This document shows positions 7,940-15,270 of a stretch of DNA of 41,907 nucleotides, one piece after another (position 1 is the stretch's first letter; every line of letters starts with the position of its first letter). A program made the position numbers and the translations under genes. The stretch is taken from NCBI GenBank assembly GCA_021200215.1, contig JAJQGV010000105.1, positions 1-41,907 of the forward strand, given 5' to 3'. The notes under the pieces were generated by a model. The model ran no database searches. It saw nothing but the letters and a program-made list of their open reading frames with translations, and was not told the DNA's origin. Source of the DNA: Ruminococcus sp. (GTDB taxonomy: Bacteria; Bacillota; Clostridia; Oscillospirales; Ruminococcaceae).

Positions 7940-8024
7940 AGAAACATATATTGAATTATTATCAGAGGATTTTGTTACTTTTAAATCTAAATTCTACTCT
8001 GAAAAGGAAGGAAGAAAAATAGGT

Positions 8025-9380
8025 ATGCAGATTAATAATTCTGGCTCTAACGCTGTTAAAAGACTTGAAATGCTCTTTGACGAAGGCACTTTCACAGAGA
8101 TTGGTTCAGCTTTAAAGCAAAAAGAAAATCTTTCAGGCGTAGTTACTGCTTATGGCTACGTTAATGGAAATCCAGTATATGCCTACTCTCAGGATAAATC
8201 AGTTAATGGTGGAGCAGTTGGCATGGCTCAAGCTGATAAAATCTCTAAACTATACAGTTTATCAGCAAAGACAGGCACTCCTATAGTTGGTATATACGAC
8301 TCTAACGGTGCATATGTCGATGTTGACGCTTTAACTGCTTATGGTAAAATGATTAATGCATCTGCTGTAGTATCGGGTGTAGTTCCACAAGTTGCATTGA
8401 TTATGGGTACTTGTGCAGGTAGTTCAGCTATATTAGCTTGTACTTCCGACTTTATAGTAATGACAGAAGATAGTGAGTTCTTTATAGCTCCCGTTCCAGA
8501 GAACGATAAGACTGGTGCTGGTACGGCGAAATCTGCTATGAAGGCAGGTACGGCATCGGCAGTATGCTCTACCGAACAAGATGCTATTAAAAAGGTTAAA
8601 GATATTCTTAACCTAATGCCAGTAAACAACATCTCTCAACTACCTCAGTTTGAATACAGTGAGCCAGTAGCTGTCATTGGCGACAATGTAGTATCTGTTG
8701 TAGATGCTATTGCCGATAGTGATAGCGTAGTTGAACTATCTGATGGCTTTGGAAAGGCATCTTATACTGCTTTAGCTACTATTGGTGGTGCTACTGTGGG
8801 TATTGTTGGTACTGATAAAACATCTGACAAGCTTTCCGCAGATGACTGTTCTAAGGTTGCTCGTTTCGTTAGAATGTGCGACGCTTTCTCTATTCCAATA
8901 GTTACACTGTTGAACTCTGAAGGCTTTGATTGCTCTACCGCTACTGAAACTACTGGTGCTGTTAGAGATATTACTAAACTAACCGATGCTTATGCTGAGG
9001 CTACTACCGTTAAGATATCTATAGTTACTGGTAAGGCTTATGGTGTAGTATTTACTGCTATGGCTGGTAAGTCTGCCGATGCTGACTTTACATACGCTTG
9101 GAATAATGCAGTAATCTCACCACTTGCACCACTGACCGCCGTTGAGTTCCTATGGCATGATAAGTTAAAGGGTTCTACTAACGTAAAGGCAGACAGAGAA
9201 AAGCTCGCTAAAGAGTACTGTACTTCTGTAGCTAATGCGTCTATTAGTGCTGAAAAGGGTGCTATCGATGAGGTAATTGCTCCTAGTGATACTAGAAAGA
9301 CCTTAGTTTCTGCTTTAGATATTCTATCTTCTAAGAGGGTTGAAACTCTATCTAAAAAGCATAGCAATATTACTCTATAG
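8025..9380 (+). CDS. Divergent biotin-dependent carboxyltransferase (12S/MmdA family)
   Basis: The 451-residue protein aligns by eye along its whole length with methylmalonyl-CoA decarboxylase/transcarboxylase alpha subunits. Shared segments include GVVTAYGYVNG near the N-terminus, IMGTCAGSSA, KVARFVRMCDAFSIPIV, the AYAEAT-K-KAYG segment, and a C-terminus ending SKR..KKH.NI.L. It would move a carboxyl group between biotin and an acyl-CoA. Sites that are normally GGAR, CAGGA and KAYGG read NGAY, CAGSS and KAYGV here, and the N-lobe is shortened, so substrate or activity may differ. The ATG follows GGAAGGAAG by about ten bases. It is the first gene of an operon with the biotin carrier and the 5S-type subunit. 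Confidence 0.82.
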   Translation: MQINNSGSNAVKRLEMLFDEGTFTEIGSALKQKENLSGVVTAYGYVNGNPVYAYSQDKSVNGGAVGMAQADKISKLYSLSAKTGTPIVGIYDSNGAYVDVDALTAYGKMINASAVVSGVVPQVALIMGTCAGSSAILACTSDFIVMTEDSEFFIAPVPENDKTGAGTAKSAMKAGTASAVCSTEQDAIKKVKDILNLMPVNNISQLPQFEYSEPVAVIGDNVVSVVDAIADSDSVVELSDGFGKASYTALATIGGATVGIVGTDKTSDKLSADDCSKVARFVRMCDAFSIPIVTLLNSEGFDCSTATETTGAVRDITKLTDAYAEATTVKISIVTGKAYGVVFTAMAGKSADADFTYAWNNAVISPLAPLTAVEFLWHDKLKGSTNVKADREKLAKEYCTSVANASISAEKGAIDEVIAPSDTRKTLVSALDILSSKRVETLSKKHSNITL

Positions 9381-9454
9381 TGTTAGTGTAGTATTTATGC
9401 TTCTATTATTACGATATACGTTATTAAAATATATAGATTGGTGGTATTTTTATT

Positions 9455-9820
9455 ATGAAAAGATTTAATATAACTGTTAATGGCAAGGCTTACGATGTTG
9501 CTGTTGAAGAAGTTACAGACGGTTCTGCACCTGCTATGATTTCTGCACCCGCTGCACCAAAGGTAGCATCTGCACCTGCTCCTGCAACCGTAACACCTGC
9601 TGGTGAGGGTGAAAAGGTTACTGCTCCAATGCCTGGTACTATACTAGACGTTAAGGTTTCTGTTGGCGATAGCGTTACTAAGGGTCAAGCTTTAATGATT
9701 CTTGAGGCTATGAAGATGGAAAATGAAATCGTTGCACCTTGCGATGGTAAGGTTACTAGCGTAACTGTTAAGAAGGGTGACTCTGTAAACTCTGCAGATA
9801 CTCTTGCTACAGTTCAGTAA
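9455..9820 (+). CDS. Biotin carboxyl carrier protein
   Basis: The 121-residue protein has a short N-terminal domain, an Ala/Pro-rich flexible linker (about residues 24-50), and a biotinyl domain. The biotinylated lysine is Lys87 in EAMKMEN. It resembles the 1.3S subunit of transcarboxylase and the GcdC/MmdC carriers of sodium-pump decarboxylases. It would shuttle CO2 between the flanking carboxyltransferase subunits. Gaps to the neighbouring genes are 74 and 25 bases with no terminator between, so all three genes are probably co-transcribed. Confidence 0.95.
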   Translation: MKRFNITVNGKAYDVAVEEVTDGSAPAMISAPAAPKVASAPAPATVTPAGEGEKVTAPMPGTILDVKVSVGDSVTKGQALMILEAMKMENEIVAPCDGKVTSVTVKKGDSVNSADTLATVQ

Positions 9821-9845
9821 TTTTTGAAAGGCGGTTATTTAAACT

Positions 9846-11246
9846 ATGGCTAAAAAAGTTGGTATTACAGAAACCGTATTGCGTGATGCACATCAATCAT
9901 TAATTGCCACTAGAATGACTATGGACGAGATGTTACCTATCCTTGATAAGATGGATAAGGTTGGATATCATTCTGTAGAATGTTGGGGTGGTGCTACTTT
10001 CGATTCATGCCTACGTTTCTTAAATGAAGACCCTTGGGAAAGGTTACGTATACTTAAAGACCATTTTAAGAATACTAAACTACAGATGCTATTTAGAGGT
10101 CAAAATATGCTTGGATATCGTCACTATGCCGATGACGTTCTTGAGTACTTCGTGCAGAAGTCTGTAGCTAATGGTATAGATATTATTAGAATCTTCGACG
10201 CCTTAAACGATAAGAGAAATCTACAGACTGCCGTTAAGGCTTCTATTAAAGAGGGTGCTCATGTACAAGTTGCTATGTCGTTTACTCTAGGCGATGTTTT
10301 TACTGATGAGTATTATGTAAACTATGCCAAAGAACTTCAAGAGATGGGTGTACAGTCTATATGTATTAAGGATATGGCTGCGTTAATCACTCCATATAGA
10401 ACCGAAAAACTAGTTAGTGCTTTAAAGAAGGCTGTAGATATTCCTATACAACTACATACACACTACACTTCTGGTTTAGCATCTATGTGCCTATTAAAGG
10501 GTATTGAGGCTGGTGTAGATGTTGTAGATACTGCTATGTCACCTCTTGCTTTAGGTACTTCACACGCTCCTACAGAGTCTATAGTAGCTGCACTACAAGG
10601 TACTGAGTATGATACTGGTCTTGATTTAGTTCTACTAAACGAAATTAGAGATTACTTTATGACTCTTCGTAAAAAGTATATCGATAGTGGCTTATTAGAC
10701 CCTAAGATGTTAGCTACCGATGCTAATGCCTTAATATATCAAGTTCCTGGTGGTATGTTGTCCAACTTACTATCTCAACTAAAACAAGCAGGTAAGGAAG
10801 ATTTACTTACCGAAGTACTTCAAGAAGTCCCTAGAGTTCGTCACGATGCAGGTGAACCACCTCTAGTAACACCATCTTCACAGATAGTTGGTACTCAAGC
10901 AGTGTTTAACGTTCTTACTGGTGAAAGATATAAGACCGTTACTAAAGAGTTTAAGGGTGTTGTTCGTGGTGAGTATGGTAAGACTCCAGTGCCTATAGAC
11001 CCTGAGTTTAGAAAGAAGATTATCGGCGATGCTGAACCTATAGACTGTCGTCCTGCTGACCTACTAGAGCCAGAACTTGACAAGCTCCGTGAAGAATGTG
11101 CAGAATGGATTGAACAAGAAGAAGATGTTCTAAGCTATGCACAGTTCGGTCAAGTAGCTGTTAAGTTCTTTGAAAAGAGAAGAAATGCTAAGTATGGCAT
11201 AGATGGTAAACATGGTGATGCTGAAACTCAAGTTCACCCAGTTTAG
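9846..11246 (+). CDS. Oxaloacetate/pyruvate carboxyltransferase subunit (5S, OadA or PycB type)
   Basis: This is the TIM-barrel carboxyltransferase that moves the carboxyl group between oxaloacetate/pyruvate and biotin. The family opening RDAHQSLIATRM is present with metal-ligand Asp14. The ICIKDMA lysine (about residue 175) that becomes carbamylated and the QLHTHYTSG histidines (about 203-205) are all intact. At 466 residues it lacks a fused biotin domain, and the carrier is the separate preceding gene. No oxaloacetate decarboxylase membrane subunit (OadB) or gamma subunit is in the operon. This favours a transcarboxylase 5S subunit over a sodium-pumping decarboxylase, although OadB could be elsewhere in the genome. 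Confidence 0.93.
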   Translation: MAKKVGITETVLRDAHQSLIATRMTMDEMLPILDKMDKVGYHSVECWGGATFDSCLRFLNEDPWERLRILKDHFKNTKLQMLFRGQNMLGYRHYADDVLEYFVQKSVANGIDIIRIFDALNDKRNLQTAVKASIKEGAHVQVAMSFTLGDVFTDEYYVNYAKELQEMGVQSICIKDMAALITPYRTEKLVSALKKAVDIPIQLHTHYTSGLASMCLLKGIEAGVDVVDTAMSPLALGTSHAPTESIVAALQGTEYDTGLDLVLLNEIRDYFMTLRKKYIDSGLLDPKMLATDANALIYQVPGGMLSNLLSQLKQAGKEDLLTEVLQEVPRVRHDAGEPPLVTPSSQIVGTQAVFNVLTGERYKTVTKEFKGVVRGEYGKTPVPIDPEFRKKIIGDAEPIDCRPADLLEPELDKLREECAEWIEQEEDVLSYAQFGQVAVKFFEKRRNAKYGIDGKHGDAETQVHPV

Positions 11247-11279
11247 TCGCTGATATTAATATTAAAAAAAAGTATTTTT

Positions 11280-11306
11280 GGGCAGATTAAAAATATCTGC
11301 CCTTTT
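11280..11306 (+). terminator. Intrinsic terminator of the biotin operon
   Basis: GGGCAGAT (11280-11287) pairs perfectly with ATCTGCCC (11295-11302) around a seven-base loop, followed by TTTT. It ends the three-gene operon about 34 bases after the last stop codon. Confidence 0.85.
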
Positions 11307-11388
11307 ATCCTAGTGTTCGGCACGTCCTCTGATAATAGTTACGCCTATGTGAGCGTGTAAGTTAAATTTTAGATTGGAAGTGATTTTA

Positions 11389-12315
11389 GTGCCTATTAGA
11401 ATATCTAAAGACTTACCTGCGTTTGAAACTTTGTCCAATGAGAATATCTTTATAATGTCTGATATTAGAGCTAACTCTCAAGATATCCGTCCGCTTAAGA
11501 TTATCATATTGAACCTAATGCCTAAGAAGATTGAAACTGAAACTCAACTTATGAGGTTGCTTAGTAACTCTCCTTTACAAGTAGATGTTGAACTAATGCA
11601 TGTGCAATCTCATAGAGCCAAGAACACTTCTGAGAACCATCTAAGTAGTTTCTATACTACCTTTGATGACGTTAAGTACAACTATTATGATGGTCTAATT
11701 ATTACGGGAGCACCTGTTGAGCATCTTGAGTTTGAAGAAGTTGACTATTGGCAAGAACTATGTAAGATAATGGAATGGTCTAAGTCGAACGTATTTTCTA
11801 CTATGCACATATGTTGGGGTGCTTGTGCAGGTTTATACTATCATTTTGGAATACCTAAGTATCCACTTAAAAAGAAGATGTTTGGTATCTTTCCACATAA
11901 CATTGAAAGAGTAAACTCTCAACTTTTAAAAGGTTTCGATGAGGGTTTCTTAGCTCCACACTCTAGGCATACAGAGGTGAGACGTGAGGATATTTTAAAG
12001 AATCCTAACTTAGAAATCTCTGCATCTTCCGATATTGCTGGAGTGCATATAGTAGCTAATAGAAACGGCAGACAGTACTTCGTTATGGGTCATAGTGAGT
12101 ATGACAGAGATACTCTAGCCAATGAGTACTTTCGTGACCTTGAAAAAGGTGTGGATATTCAAATACCTTATAACTACTTTCCAAATGATGATACATCTAA
12201 AACACCTATATTTAAGTGGCGATGTCATGCTAATTTGATGTATTCTAATTGGTTGAACTACTGTGTATATCAAAGAACACCATTTCACCTTGAAGATTTA
12301 GCGGTTAATGGTTGA
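11389..12315 (+). CDS. metA: Homoserine O-acetyltransferase (MetA family)
   Basis: MetA acylates homoserine, the first committed step of methionine synthesis. The GTG start at 11389 was chosen over a TTG five codons upstream because a GGAAG site precedes it by eight bases and because it gives the family N-terminus MPIRI. With this numbering the catalytic Cys142 (HICWGACAG) falls exactly at its known position, and the FVMGHSEYD motif supplies the catalytic His and Glu. Residue 111 is Glu ([10 protein letters not shown]) where E. coli has Gly. Published work on Bacillus MetA ties Glu111 to acetyl-CoA use, so acetyl is the likely donor. No SAM riboswitch is visible upstream. Length is 308 residues. 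Confidence 0.94.
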   Translation: MPIRISKDLPAFETLSNENIFIMSDIRANSQDIRPLKIIILNLMPKKIETETQLMRLLSNSPLQVDVELMHVQSHRAKNTSENHLSSFYTTFDDVKYNYYDGLIITGAPVEHLEFEEVDYWQELCKIMEWSKSNVFSTMHICWGACAGLYYHFGIPKYPLKKKMFGIFPHNIERVNSQLLKGFDEGFLAPHSRHTEVRREDILKNPNLEISASSDIAGVHIVANRNGRQYFVMGHSEYDRDTLANEYFRDLEKGVDIQIPYNYFPNDDTSKTPIFKWRCHANLMYSNWLNYCVYQRTPFHLEDLAVNG

Positions 12316-12386
12316 TAGTTATTAATTACATATTAGCGTGTAAGCTTATATGTTATAAGTATATATTTTTTGAATGGGGGTTTTTT

Positions 12387-12830
12387 ATGGCTTTTGAACC
12401 TAATGATTATAACAATAGTTATAACATGGATTATCAAGAACAGAACAATGGTAACAAAGGAATGGCTATAGCATCTATGGTTTTAGGCATTATAGCCTTA
12501 GTAACTTGTATATGTTACTGTACAGCTATTCCATTAGGAATAGTATCTATAATCTTGGCTATTATAGTCTTGGTTAAGAAAAAGAATGGTAAGTCTTTTG
12601 CTATTACAGGAATAATCACATCGGGTATTGCGATAATCATAAGTATAGTGACTCTTGTAGTGTCTGCTCCTATGGTCGATAATATAAATGATTTAATTGA
12701 AAATGCAGATGTATATTCACAAGAGTATATAGAGTATGGTACTATACCACAGAGTGTTTTAGATATGTTCGGTGGTGATGAAGAACTTGCTGACCAATTT
12801 ATGCAAGGCTTTTCAAATGAGTATGAATAA
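12387..12830 (+). CDS. DUF4190-like small membrane protein
   Basis: The 148-residue protein has a short polar N-terminus rich in Asn, Tyr and Gln, two adjacent hydrophobic helices (about residues 25-50 and 60-90) joined by a Lys-rich turn, and a polar acidic C-terminal tail. The segment KGMAIASMVLGIIALV with a Cys-rich first helix is typical of DUF4190 proteins, whose function is unknown. The ATG at 12387 is preceded by a GGGGG run and begins just before the natural N-terminus; the longer upstream frame runs through AT-rich spacer. It may be read through from metA, 71 bases upstream, but no functional link is evident. Confidence 0.75.
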   Translation: MAFEPNDYNNSYNMDYQEQNNGNKGMAIASMVLGIIALVTCICYCTAIPLGIVSIILAIIVLVKKKNGKSFAITGIITSGIAIIISIVTLVVSAPMVDNINDLIENADVYSQEYIEYGTIPQSVLDMFGGDEELADQFMQGFSNEYE

Positions 12831-12848
12831 ATAGCATTAACTTAACAA

Positions 12849-12880
12849 AAAGATGGGAATGTTTAGGCATTCCCATCTTT
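12849..12880. terminator. Bidirectional terminator between convergent genes
   Basis: GATGGGAATG (12852-12861) pairs perfectly with CATTCCCATC (12868-12877), flanked by an A-run on the left and TTT on the right. It can therefore serve both the DUF4190-like gene and apgM. Confidence 0.88.
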
Positions 12881-12890
12881 TATATTAGTA

Positions 12891-14099
12891 CTATTTAGAG
12901 AAATCTTGCATTATGGTGTAACCTGCACCGATGTAGTTTCCCGTATCCTTAGCAGTTCTTTCACAGAAACCTTTAACGCCATTAACTTCTTTAGTGCTAT
13001 CGTAGATAAAGAACGGAATAGGGTCATTGGTATGAGTCCTTAATGCTAGTGGTGTAGCGTGGTCTGGAGTGACTAAGACTTTAAATCCCTCACCTGTAGA
13101 TTTTAAATATTCAACTACTGGTTTTAAAATCTTTTCATCTATGGTAGATATAGCCTTAACCTTGTTCATCATTTCGTTACGATGTCCACACTCATCAGGT
13201 GCTTCAATGTGGATATATACAAAATCTTGACCATCTTTAAATTCATTAATACCTGCTAGAGCCTTACCCTCAAAGTTAGTATCAAGGTATCCAGTAGCAC
13301 CTTCAACTTGAACTACGTTCATTCCAGAGAACTTTCCTATACCCTTTAGTAGGTCTACAGCAGAAATCATAGAGCCTTTTAAACCATACTTTTCTTGGAA
13401 GTTATCTAAATTAGCACGAACGCCCTCACCCCAAAGCCAAATACTATTTGCAGGACGCAATCCCTTTTCAATCCTAGCCTTATTTACTGGGTGGTCTTTA
13501 AGTAGGTCATAGGATTTAACCATTAGATTATACAGCTTTTGAGCATTCTTATGCTTTGGAACATACTCTTTAATAGGCTTTCCAGTGATATCGTGTGGTG
13601 GAGTTAAAGTACCAATATCCAAAGTACCGTTATCCCAAATTAAGCAATGTCTGTAGCTTACTCCACTGTAGAACTTAAACTCATCAGAGTTTAGATGTTC
13701 AGCTAGATAGTCTACTAGTATCTTAGCTTCAGCAGTGGATATATCGTCTGCACAGTAGTCAAGGATAGTCTTATCTTCATAGTTAAGTTCATTAGATAGT
13801 GTAACTAGGTTGCACCTTAAAGATATATCGGTATTCTTCATATCGATTCCAATGCTACCAGCTTCTAATGGAGAACGTCCAGTGTAGTAAACTTCAGGGT
13901 TATAGCCTAACACAGATAGGTTAGCAACATCACTACCAGGTTTCATACCGTCTTGAACGGTCTTTACTAAGCCAACATAAGATTTCTCTGCTAATGCGTC
14001 CATAGTAGGTGTATTAGCATACTCAAGCGGAGTCTTTCCACCAAGTTCTTCAATAGGATAGTCTGCCATACCATCACATAGAACTACTAAATATTTCAT
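12891..14099 (-). CDS. apgM: Cofactor-independent phosphoglycerate mutase, archaeal-type (ApgM; TIGR02535-like)
   Basis: This alkaline-phosphatase-superfamily enzyme has the metal-binding start VVLCDGMADYP, the GSDVANLSVLGYNP block with the catalytic serine, the GRSPLEAGSIGI segment, and C-terminal metal-site motifs APDECGHR and LVTPDHATP. The 402-residue length fits. The family interconverts 2- and 3-phosphoglycerate, but in many Bacillota these proteins sit with threonine/methionine pathway genes and have been proposed to act as homoserine kinases. Convergence with metA here is compatible with that idea but does not prove it. It has its own promoter and a roughly 60-base leader. Confidence 0.9.
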   Translation of the reverse strand: MKYLVVLCDGMADYPIEELGGKTPLEYANTPTMDALAEKSYVGLVKTVQDGMKPGSDVANLSVLGYNPEVYYTGRSPLEAGSIGIDMKNTDISLRCNLVTLSNELNYEDKTILDYCADDISTAEAKILVDYLAEHLNSDEFKFYSGVSYRHCLIWDNGTLDIGTLTPPHDITGKPIKEYVPKHKNAQKLYNLMVKSYDLLKDHPVNKARIEKGLRPANSIWLWGEGVRANLDNFQEKYGLKGSMISAVDLLKGIGKFSGMNVVQVEGATGYLDTNFEGKALAGINEFKDGQDFVYIHIEAPDECGHRNEMMNKVKAISTIDEKILKPVVEYLKSTGEGFKVLVTPDHATPLALRTHTNDPIPFFIYDSTKEVNGVKGFCERTAKDTGNYIGAGYTIMQDFSK

Positions 14100-14166
14100 A
14101 ACAAAAAGTCCTTTCAGATTAAGTTTAGGTGTAGAAACATCTAATTAGATGCCTCTATACAATAAT

Positions 14167-14195
14167 ATTCTATCACATATGTAGCGATATTTCAA
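14167..14195 (-). promoter_or_regulatory. Sigma-A promoter of apgM
   Basis: Minus-strand TTGAAA (14190-14195) and TAGAAT (14167-14172) are separated by 17 bases. A short palindrome (14138-14151) lies between it and the gene. Confidence 0.7.
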
Positions 14196-14268
14196 TAGTT
14201 TAGTATGCATATATGGAGTAAAAAGTATTAAATCCTATTATTCCTATTAATTATTATGTAATACGCTG

Positions 14269-14297
14269 TTGACTTTAATATATTTTTGTTATATAAT
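14269..14297 (+). promoter_or_regulatory. Sigma-A promoter of the Rrf2-family gene
   Basis: TTGACT (14269-14274) and a perfect TATAAT (14292-14297) are separated by 17 bases. It lies back to back with the apgM promoter. Autoregulation by the Rrf2 protein is common in the family, but no operator could be identified with confidence. Confidence 0.75.
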
Positions 14298-14338
14298 TAA
14301 AGTATTGAATGATATACTTATTATTGGAAGGTGATACT

Positions 14339-14776
14339 ATGAAAATTTCTACTAAAGGTCGTTATGCGTTAAGAATTATGTTAGATTTGGCTATACATGA
14401 TAAGGGTGAGTATATACCTATTAAAGAGGTTTCTCAAAGGCAAGGTGTATCTGTTAAGTATATTGAACAGATTATTACTCTATTGAGTCGTGCAGGTTAC
14501 GTTAAAAGCATCAGAGGTAACCACGGGGGTTATAGGTTAAGCTATCTTCCAAAAGACTATACCGTTGGAATGATACTCCGTTGTGCCGAGGGTTCTATAG
14601 CTCCCGTATCATGTTTAGATGATGAGGTTAATCAATGTCCTAGAGCTGAAATATGTCCAACATTATCTCTATGGACTAGGCTAAATGATGCTATTAATGA
14701 GATAGTCGATAACACTTCTCTACAAGATATGTTAGACGAGTGCCAAAATATTGCTAGTGAAAACTACATTATATAG
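14339..14776 (+). CDS. Rrf2 family Fe-S transcription regulator (IscR-like)
   Basis: The winged-helix N-terminus is characteristic (MKISTKGRYALRIMLDLA), with the recognition segment SVKYIEQIITLLSRAGYVKS and the wing GGYRLS. Three cysteines (Cys92, Cys100, Cys106; spacing CX7CX5C) match the cluster-binding loop of IscR-type members, so the protein probably senses iron-sulfur status. CymR-type cysteine regulators lack this loop. The ATG at 14339 follows a GGAAGGTGAT site; the ten codons before it are leader. No isc or suf genes lie in the window. Length is 145 residues, normal for the family. Confidence 0.92.
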   Translation: MKISTKGRYALRIMLDLAIHDKGEYIPIKEVSQRQGVSVKYIEQIITLLSRAGYVKSIRGNHGGYRLSYLPKDYTVGMILRCAEGSIAPVSCLDDEVNQCPRAEICPTLSLWTRLNDAINEIVDNTSLQDMLDECQNIASENYII

Positions 14777-14785
14777 ATAAAAAAA

Positions 14786-14812
14786 GTCACTATCTTATGT
14801 ATAGATAGTGAT
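14786..14812. terminator. Bidirectional terminator between the Rrf2 gene and the tRNA
   Basis: TCACTATC (14787-14794) pairs with GATAGTGA (14804-14811). Seven As before it give a T-run on the minus strand, which can end the tRNA transcript; TTTCTTT follows on the plus strand. Confidence 0.75.
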
Positions 14813-14833
14813 TTCTTTATTGTGACCTATTCC

Positions 14834-14867
14834 CACCGCCTATGCTACACATAGAGGTGATTTTTTT
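14834..14867 (+). terminator. Second terminator facing rightward
   Basis: CACC with GGTG and CTATG with CATAG form a hairpin around a five-base loop, followed by seven Ts. It backs up the preceding terminator and insulates the tRNA gene. Confidence 0.7.
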
Positions 14868-14886
14868 CTGAAATTAGATAAAATTA

Positions 14887-14960
14887 TCCACCCGACAGGA
14901 TTTGAACCTGCATCTTTCACATTCGGAGTGTGAGGCTTTATCCGCTTAAGCTACAGATAG
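14887..14960 (-). tRNA. tRNA-Arg (anticodon CCG)
   Basis: A complete 74-base cloverleaf can be drawn on the minus strand. The D arm is GCTT/AAGC, the anticodon stem TCACA/TGTGA with loop CTCCGAA (anticodon CCG, codon CGG), the variable region five bases, and the T arm GCAGG/CCTGT with loop TTCAAAT. The D-loop GGA carries A20, an arginine identity base, and the discriminator is A. No CCA is encoded. The acceptor stem (CTATCTG with CGGGTGG) needs three G-U wobbles in seven pairs, which is unusual; the gene may be functional but is atypical. Confidence 0.88.
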
Positions 14961-15011
14961 TTTTCATTCTATACTGTATTATATCACAAATTTCGACATT
15001 TTTCAAGTTCT

Positions 15012-15209
15012 CTAAATAGATATTTCAAAATTTTTACCACCTATAGTTGCGTATAGGGTTTTATCGTTAGGGGAGTATTCAAAGTAGAAATCTACAATGT
15101 GATTTCTGTTCATAGCGTTGTATGAGTTAGTATACACTTCAATGAATCCCACTACTAACCCTAAGGTTAGTATAGAAAAGAACATGGTTAATAGTATCTT
15201 TTTAAACAT
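15012..15209 (-). CDS. Small exported or membrane protein downstream of spoIIP
   Basis: I do not recognise this 65-residue product. It begins MFKKILLTMFFSILTLGLVVGF, a basic start and hydrophobic segment that could be a signal peptide or membrane anchor. A polar part of about 40 residues follows, rich in Asn, Tyr and Phe and ending in a beta-prone segment. It has an AAAGGATT ribosome binding site about eight bases before ATG and starts about 60 bases after the spoIIP stop on the same strand with no terminator between. Co-expression with spoIIP during sporulation is likely but inferred. Confidence 0.6.
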   Translation of the reverse strand: MFKKILLTMFFSILTLGLVVGFIEVYTNSYNAMNRNHIVDFYFEYSPNDKTLYATIGGKNFEISI

Positions 15210-15270
15210 TAAGAGAATCCTTTCATATATTTTTTATCATTTTAAATAAAAATATCCTTTGCTAGTAACT

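Noticed and set aside
7827..8024. In-frame N-terminal extension of the carboxyltransferase
   Set aside because: A sigma-A promoter lies inside it, it has no resemblance to the family, and ATG at 8025 has a good ribosome binding site.
11307..11388. SAM riboswitch or T-box upstream of metA
   Set aside because: The leader is only about 80 bases after the previous terminator and shows no conserved SAM-I or T-box elements.
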